A DNA stretch of 10,407 nucleotides from Pseudomonadota bacterium (GTDB taxonomy: Bacteria > Pseudomonadota > Alphaproteobacteria > Rhizobiales > Afifellaceae), in assembly GCA_023417735.1 (NCBI GenBank), contig JAEZEK010000426.1, positions 1 to 10,407 of the forward strand, in the 5' to 3' direction. A program made the position numbers and the translations under genes. Positions within the stretch are counted from its first letter, which is position 1. Each line of letters begins with the position of its first letter. The notes below the pieces were generated by a model that ran no database searches, was not told where the DNA came from, and saw nothing but the letters and a program-made list of their open reading frames with translations. Positions 7,930 to 10,407 of the stretch are shown piece after piece.

Positions 7930-9443
7930 CGGTAGAGCCAGGTCTCACTCGCGGGCTTGCCGTCGGCGGTGATCCGAAGGCGGAGCTCGGAAAGTGCCTC
8001 GTTGCCGGGGTCGAGCTGGAAGGAGGCGCGAATCGTGCCGTCGTTCGGGTTCTGCTGAAGGACGGGGTGGACGACCTCCCCGGCCGACGCGCCGACCTCC
8101 AGCGTCAAGGTATTGATCGGCGGCAGGTTCGGGCTCTTGAAGTCGACGGCGAAGATGCGCCGGTTCTGGTTCATGGTCAGGCCGGATCGCGAGGCCGTCG
8201 CGGCGAGGAGCTCGTGATCGACGTTCTGCAGCCAGCGCAGCCGGTAGCGGTGGGTCCACGGCTCGCCCTGCGGCAGCGGATCGGCGGGCCGCCAGAAGGC
8301 GGTGACGTTGTCGTGGATCTCCATGTCGACCGGGATTTCCAGCAGGACCACGTGGCCCGGGCCCCAGTCGCCGAGGGGCTCCACCCAGACGCTCGGGCGC
8401 CGTTCGTAGCGCGCCTCGAGGTCCTGAAAACGGTCGAAGCTGCGGGCGCGCTGCATCAGGCCGAAGCCGCGCGGCGCCTGGTCGCGGAACGCCGAGAGCT
8501 GGAGTTCGGCCGGGTTGGCGAGCGGGCGCCACAGCCATTCGCCATTGCCCGTCAGCATCAACAGCCCGTTCGAATCGTGGACGGCGGGGCGGAAGTCGTC
8601 GAAGCGGGACCGGTTGGTTGCATCGAACAGGAACATGGAGCTGAGCGGCGCCAGGCCCAACCCGCCGAGTTCGGTGCGCGGATAGAGCGTTCCCTCCACC
8701 TCCATGACCGTTTCTGCGCCGGGCTGGATCACGAACCGGTACGCGCCGGTCGTCGACGGGCTGTCGAGGAGGGCGTGGATCGTGATCTCGCGCGTCTGCG
8801 CTTCGGGCGCCTCGATCCAGAAGCGGGTGAAGCGCGGGAACTCCTCGCCTTCCGGCGCCGCAGTCTTGATCGCGAGCCCGCGCCCCGAGAGCCCGTAGAC
8901 CTGGCCCTGGCCGACGGCACGGAAATAGGAAGCGCCCTGGAAGACCAGGAACTCGTCCCAGACGTCGGGCGCATTGATCGGGTGGCGCAGGCGGAACCCG
9001 GAAAAGCCGACATCGGCGTCGGCCGGCGGCTGCGGAGCCTTCCCGAAATCGAACAGATCCGGCGTGTAGTGGATCCGCCGGGCCTCGCCGTTCACCACCA
9101 GCGCGATGTCGACGCGGTCGCGATAGATGAAACCGCGATGGAACAGGTCCACCGTGAACGGCATCTCGGTACCCGCCCAGATACGGGCCTCCGGCCGGTA
9201 CCGGATGTCGCGGTAGAGATCGTAGCCCATGTCGCCGAGGTTGCCCGGCAGCGCGTTATTCGGTTCCCGGTAGGCTTCTGCGGAGAGCGCCTGTGCGGTC
9301 TCGAGCAGCCAGTCGCGGCTGAACGGCACGGGATCGTCGAGAAGCGGCAGCGGCGCCTGCGCAAAGGCGGCGGGCGAGCGCAGGGCGGCGCTGGCCACCG
9401 CCAGTGCCGCCGGCAGACCGGACACGAAAGTTCGCCTGTTCAT
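7914..9443 (-). CDS. opgG: Periplasmic glucans biosynthesis protein OpgG/OpgD family (MdoG), Tat-like signal
   Basis: This is an exported protein needed for OPG formation. Its E. coli relatives OpgG and OpgD belong to glycoside hydrolase family GH186 and act on beta-1,2-glucan. The 509-residue length matches E. coli OpgG (511). The N-terminus NRRTFVS followed by a hydrophobic stretch resembles a twin-arginine signal (R3, R4), with a likely cleavage site AFA|QA after residue 28. Conserved blocks include YDLYRDIRYRPE (74-85), LFHRGF (100-105), DEFLVFQGASYFRAVG (163-178), GLAIKT (189-194), LLDSPSTTGAYRF (225-237), PLSSMF (266-271), NGEWLWRPL (300-308) and VEPLGDWG (354-361). A start 47 codons upstream is open but would bury the signal. 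The chosen ATG has AAGG five bases upstream. Tat export is typical of OpgD and Sec export of OpgG, so the G or D identity is uncertain; the pairing with opgH favours the G role. Confidence 0.93.
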   Translation of the reverse strand: MNRRTFVSGLPAALAVASAALRSPAAFAQAPLPLLDDPVPFSRDWLLETAQALSAEAYREPNNALPGNLGDMGYDLYRDIRYRPEARIWAGTEMPFTVDLFHRGFIYRDRVDIALVVNGEARRIHYTPDLFDFGKAPQPPADADVGFSGFRLRHPINAPDVWDEFLVFQGASYFRAVGQGQVYGLSGRGLAIKTAAPEGEEFPRFTRFWIEAPEAQTREITIHALLDSPSTTGAYRFVIQPGAETVMEVEGTLYPRTELGGLGLAPLSSMFLFDATNRSRFDDFRPAVHDSNGLLMLTGNGEWLWRPLANPAELQLSAFRDQAPRGFGLMQRARSFDRFQDLEARYERRPSVWVEPLGDWGPGHVVLLEIPVDMEIHDNVTAFWRPADPLPQGEPWTHRYRLRWLQNVDHELLAATASRSGLTMNQNRRIFAVDFKSPNLPPINTLTLEVGASAGEVVHPVLQQNPNDGTIRASFQLDPGNEALSELRLRITADGKPASETWLYRWTRR

Positions 9444-9448
9444 GAACG

Positions 9449-9452
9449 CCTT
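9449..9452 (-). promoter_or_regulatory. Shine-Dalgarno sequence of opgG
   Basis: On the minus strand AAGG lies five bases before the ATG at 9443. It supports this start over the upstream in-frame start at 9584, and this start also exposes the signal peptide at the N-terminus. Confidence 0.6.
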
Positions 9453-9491
9453 ATGCGGCCGACCGGCATAGCGGTGCCGTCGACCCTCTCC

Positions 9492-9503
9492 TGTGAAGTC
9501 ACA
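9492..9503. repeat. 12-base palindrome TGTGAAGTCACA, possible operator
   Basis: TGTGA and TCACA are perfect inverted half-sites separated by AG. The half-sites equal those of CRP, but CRP sites have a 6-base spacer, so this is not a standard CRP site. It lies 49-60 bases upstream of the opgG start, a sensible place for an operator. The regulator is unknown. Confidence 0.35.
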
Positions 9504-9553
9504 ACGATCCGGCAGCCCGCTCGGTTGCGGCTGTCCATCTTTTTCGCATTTGC

Positions 9554-9584
9554 GAGACAATTCCGCCGACTCGGCGGGAGACAA
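9554..9584. repeat. Direct repeats GAGACAA flanking a 15-base palindrome
   Basis: GAGACAA occurs at 9554-9560 and again at 9578-9584, a spacing of 24 bases start to start. Between them lies CCGCCGACTCGGCGG (9563-9577), a perfect 7-base inverted repeat around one central base. The arrangement could be a composite binding site or a small hairpin (six GC pairs, three-base loop). No T-run follows, so a terminator is unlikely. Confidence 0.4.
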
Positions 9585-9648
9585 GGTTGATCAATGCCGT
9601 TCGCTCCCGCAAGAGGTCGACAGGGCGTACCCCGCACGGCCGAACGTC

Positions 9649-9670
9649 GGTGCTCGGCCGGCGAGCAGCC
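9649..9670 (+). repeat. Hairpin upstream of the CoA-ligase gene
   Basis: TGCTCG (9651-9656) and CGAGCA (9662-9667) pair perfectly around GCCGG. GG (9649-9650) and CC (9669-9670) add two pairs past a bulged G. The hairpin ends 33 bases before the ATG at 9704, so it could lie in the leader RNA or be an operator. No T-run follows it. Confidence 0.3.
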
Positions 9671-9692
9671 CGGATCGCACTGCAGCAAATCC

Positions 9693-9696
9693 GAGG
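9693..9696 (+). promoter_or_regulatory. Shine-Dalgarno sequence of the CoA-ligase gene
   Basis: GAGG lies seven bases before the ATG at 9704 and supports that start. Confidence 0.55.
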
Positions 9697-9703
9697 CCAG
9701 ATC

Positions 9704-10407
9704 ATGACCACCAGAAACCTCGGCAAGGTGTTCGAACCGCGCTCCGTGGCGCTCTTCGGCGCGAGCGACCGTCCGGGCTCGATTGGCAACACCGTGGCCA
9801 GGAACCTCCTGCAGGGCGGGTTCGGCGGGCAGGTGTTCCTGGTCAATCCGCGCCGGCCGCTCGTGGAGGGACGGCAGAGCATCGCCGATGCGGGCGAACT
9901 GCCGGAGCCGGTGGACCTCGCCGTCATTGCCGCGCCGCCGCCCGCGATCGCAGGCGTCCTCGACGCCGTGGGCGCGCAGGGCACGCGTGCGGCCGTCGTG
10001 ATCAGCGCCTTCCCGGCAGATGCCGAGGGGCAGGCGGCCCAGGCCGGGATGATGGCAGCGGCGCGCCGGCACGGCATCCGTCTCGTCGGCCCGAACTGCA
10101 TCGGCATCCTGTCGCCGCATGTCGGGCTGAATGCGAGCTTCGTCCATCGCAACGCGACGCCGGGACGCCTCGCGCTGATCTCGCAGTCCGGCGCGATCCT
10201 CACCGCGGTCCTCGACTGGGCGACCTCGCGCGGCGTCGGCTTCTCGCACCTCGCTTCGGTCGGCAACATGGCGGATGTCGATGCCGACGACCTGATCGAC
10301 TATTTCGCGGCGGACCCGCAGTGCCGCGCGATCCTGCTCTATCTGGAGGGCATCGCCGAGGCCGCCCCGTTCATCTCCGCGGCGCGCGCGGCGGCGCGCA
10401 TCAAGCC
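9704..10407 (+). CDS. NDP-forming acyl-CoA ligase family protein, probably a ligase/GNAT fusion (3' end missing)
   Basis: The frame is open from the ATG to the window end: 234 complete codons without a stop. The N-terminus is a CoA-binding Rossmann domain: FEPRSVALFGASDRPGSIG (residues 10-28), FLVNP (45-49) and DLAVIAAPPPAI (71-82). It is followed by the start of a succinyl-CoA-synthetase-like flavodoxin domain with LVGPNCIGI (127-135), ISQSGAI (159-165), SVGNMADVDADDLIDYF (185-201) and AILLYLEGI (209-217). This is the alpha-subunit half of ADP-forming acetate-CoA ligases. Versions beginning this way are often about 900 residues long, with an ATP-grasp domain and a C-terminal GNAT domain that acetylates lysines (Pat/YfiQ type); that part lies outside the window, so the fusion is inference. 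The catalytic histidine region is not visible. The gene is divergent from opgG and has no evident functional link to glucan synthesis. Confidence 0.88.
   Translation, partial: MTTRNLGKVFEPRSVALFGASDRPGSIGNTVARNLLQGGFGGQVFLVNPRRPLVEGRQSIADAGELPEPVDLAVIAAPPPAIAGVLDAVGAQGTRAAVVISAFPADAEGQAAQAGMMAAARRHGIRLVGPNCIGILSPHVGLNASFVHRNATPGRLALISQSGAILTAVLDWATSRGVGFSHLASVGNMADVDADDLIDYFAADPQCRAILLYLEGIAEAAPFISAARAAARIK

Larger units (their letters stand above)
9444..9703. promoter_or_regulatory. Divergent intergenic region between opgG and the CoA-ligase gene
   Basis: These 260 bases separate two divergent genes and should hold both promoters. I found no pair of boxes close to the sigma70 consensus on either strand. 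TTGATC at 9587-9592 is a possible -35 box but has no good -10 partner. Short dyads are unusually frequent: TGTGAAGTCACA (9492-9503), TCGCATTTGCGA (9544-9555), a 15-base palindrome (9563-9577), TTGATCAA (9587-9594) and an 8-pair hairpin (9649-9670). The region is locally richer in A and T around 9538-9561 than the flanking genes. A regulatory role is inferred from position only. Confidence 0.6.

Noticed and set aside
5950..7935. 661-codon plus-strand open frame antisense to opgH.
   Set aside because: It has a low-complexity Arg/Gly/Asp/His-rich composition and no recognisable domain, and it mirrors a gene with complete GT2 motifs on the other strand.
5630..7948. 772-codon minus-strand open frame overlapping all of opgH in another phase.
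   Set aside because: The translation is dominated by Arg, Ala, Pro and Gly without motifs, while opgH in the neighbouring phase carries every expected catalytic residue.
9492..9503. CRP/FNR-type binding site.
   Set aside because: The half-sites resemble CRP, but the spacer is 2 bases instead of 6. The nearby TTGATCAA likewise lacks the 4-base spacer of FNR/FixK boxes.
9444..9584. 47-codon N-terminal extension of OpgG from an ATG at 9584.
   Set aside because: It would place a polar, unconserved stretch before a signal peptide and cover the dyad-rich region; the ATG at 9443 has its own ribosome binding site.
8067..9590. 507-codon plus-strand open frame antisense to opgG.
   Set aside because: It is a shadow of a conserved gene with a shadow-like composition, and no domain can be recognised.
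9440..10269. Minus-strand open frames of about 256-269 codons opposite the CoA-ligase gene.
   Set aside because: The plus strand here encodes clear CoA-binding and ligase motifs; the minus-strand translations have none.

Overview
The window is very GC-rich (about 70% by eye) and densely coding. Gene content and order suggest an alphaproteobacterium, possibly of the Hyphomicrobiales type. The order murD-ftsW-murG-murC-murB is the standard alphaproteobacterial arrangement of the division and cell wall (dcw) cluster, and opgG-opgH together with a large CoA-ligase/GNAT protein also occur in such genomes. The taxonomic placement is inference from gene order and composition only.

Layout: (1) Bases 1-5688, plus strand: a tightly packed operon block with murD (5' end cut by the window edge), ftsW, murG, murC and murB. 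The first four genes are joined by 4-base start/stop overlaps (ATGA, GTGA, ATGA), and murC and murB are 16 bases apart. Together they add D-Glu and L-Ala to the UDP-MurNAc precursor, reduce UDP-GlcNAc-enolpyruvate, make lipid II and polymerise septal glycan. (2) Bases 5689-5757: a short convergent gap with one GC-rich inverted repeat. (3) Bases 5758-9443, minus strand: opgG-opgH, the two-gene core for osmoregulated periplasmic glucan (OPG) synthesis. OpgH is the inner-membrane glucosyltransferase, and OpgG is the exported glucan-modifying protein, here with a twin-arginine-like signal peptide. (4) Bases 9444-9703: a 260-base divergent intergenic region with several short dyads and one pair of direct repeats, but no convincing sigma70 promoter. 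(5) Bases 9704-10407, plus strand: the N-terminal third or less of an NDP-forming acyl-CoA ligase family protein, probably of the fused ligase/GNAT acetyltransferase type, cut by the window end.

All the genes belong to well-known families and I see no new system. No RNA gene, mobile element, CRISPR array or broken gene was found. The points most worth a second look are the dyad-rich divergent region, the end of the dcw block after murB (no ddl-ftsQ-ftsA-ftsZ follows), the Tat-like signal on OpgG and the short N-terminus of OpgH.
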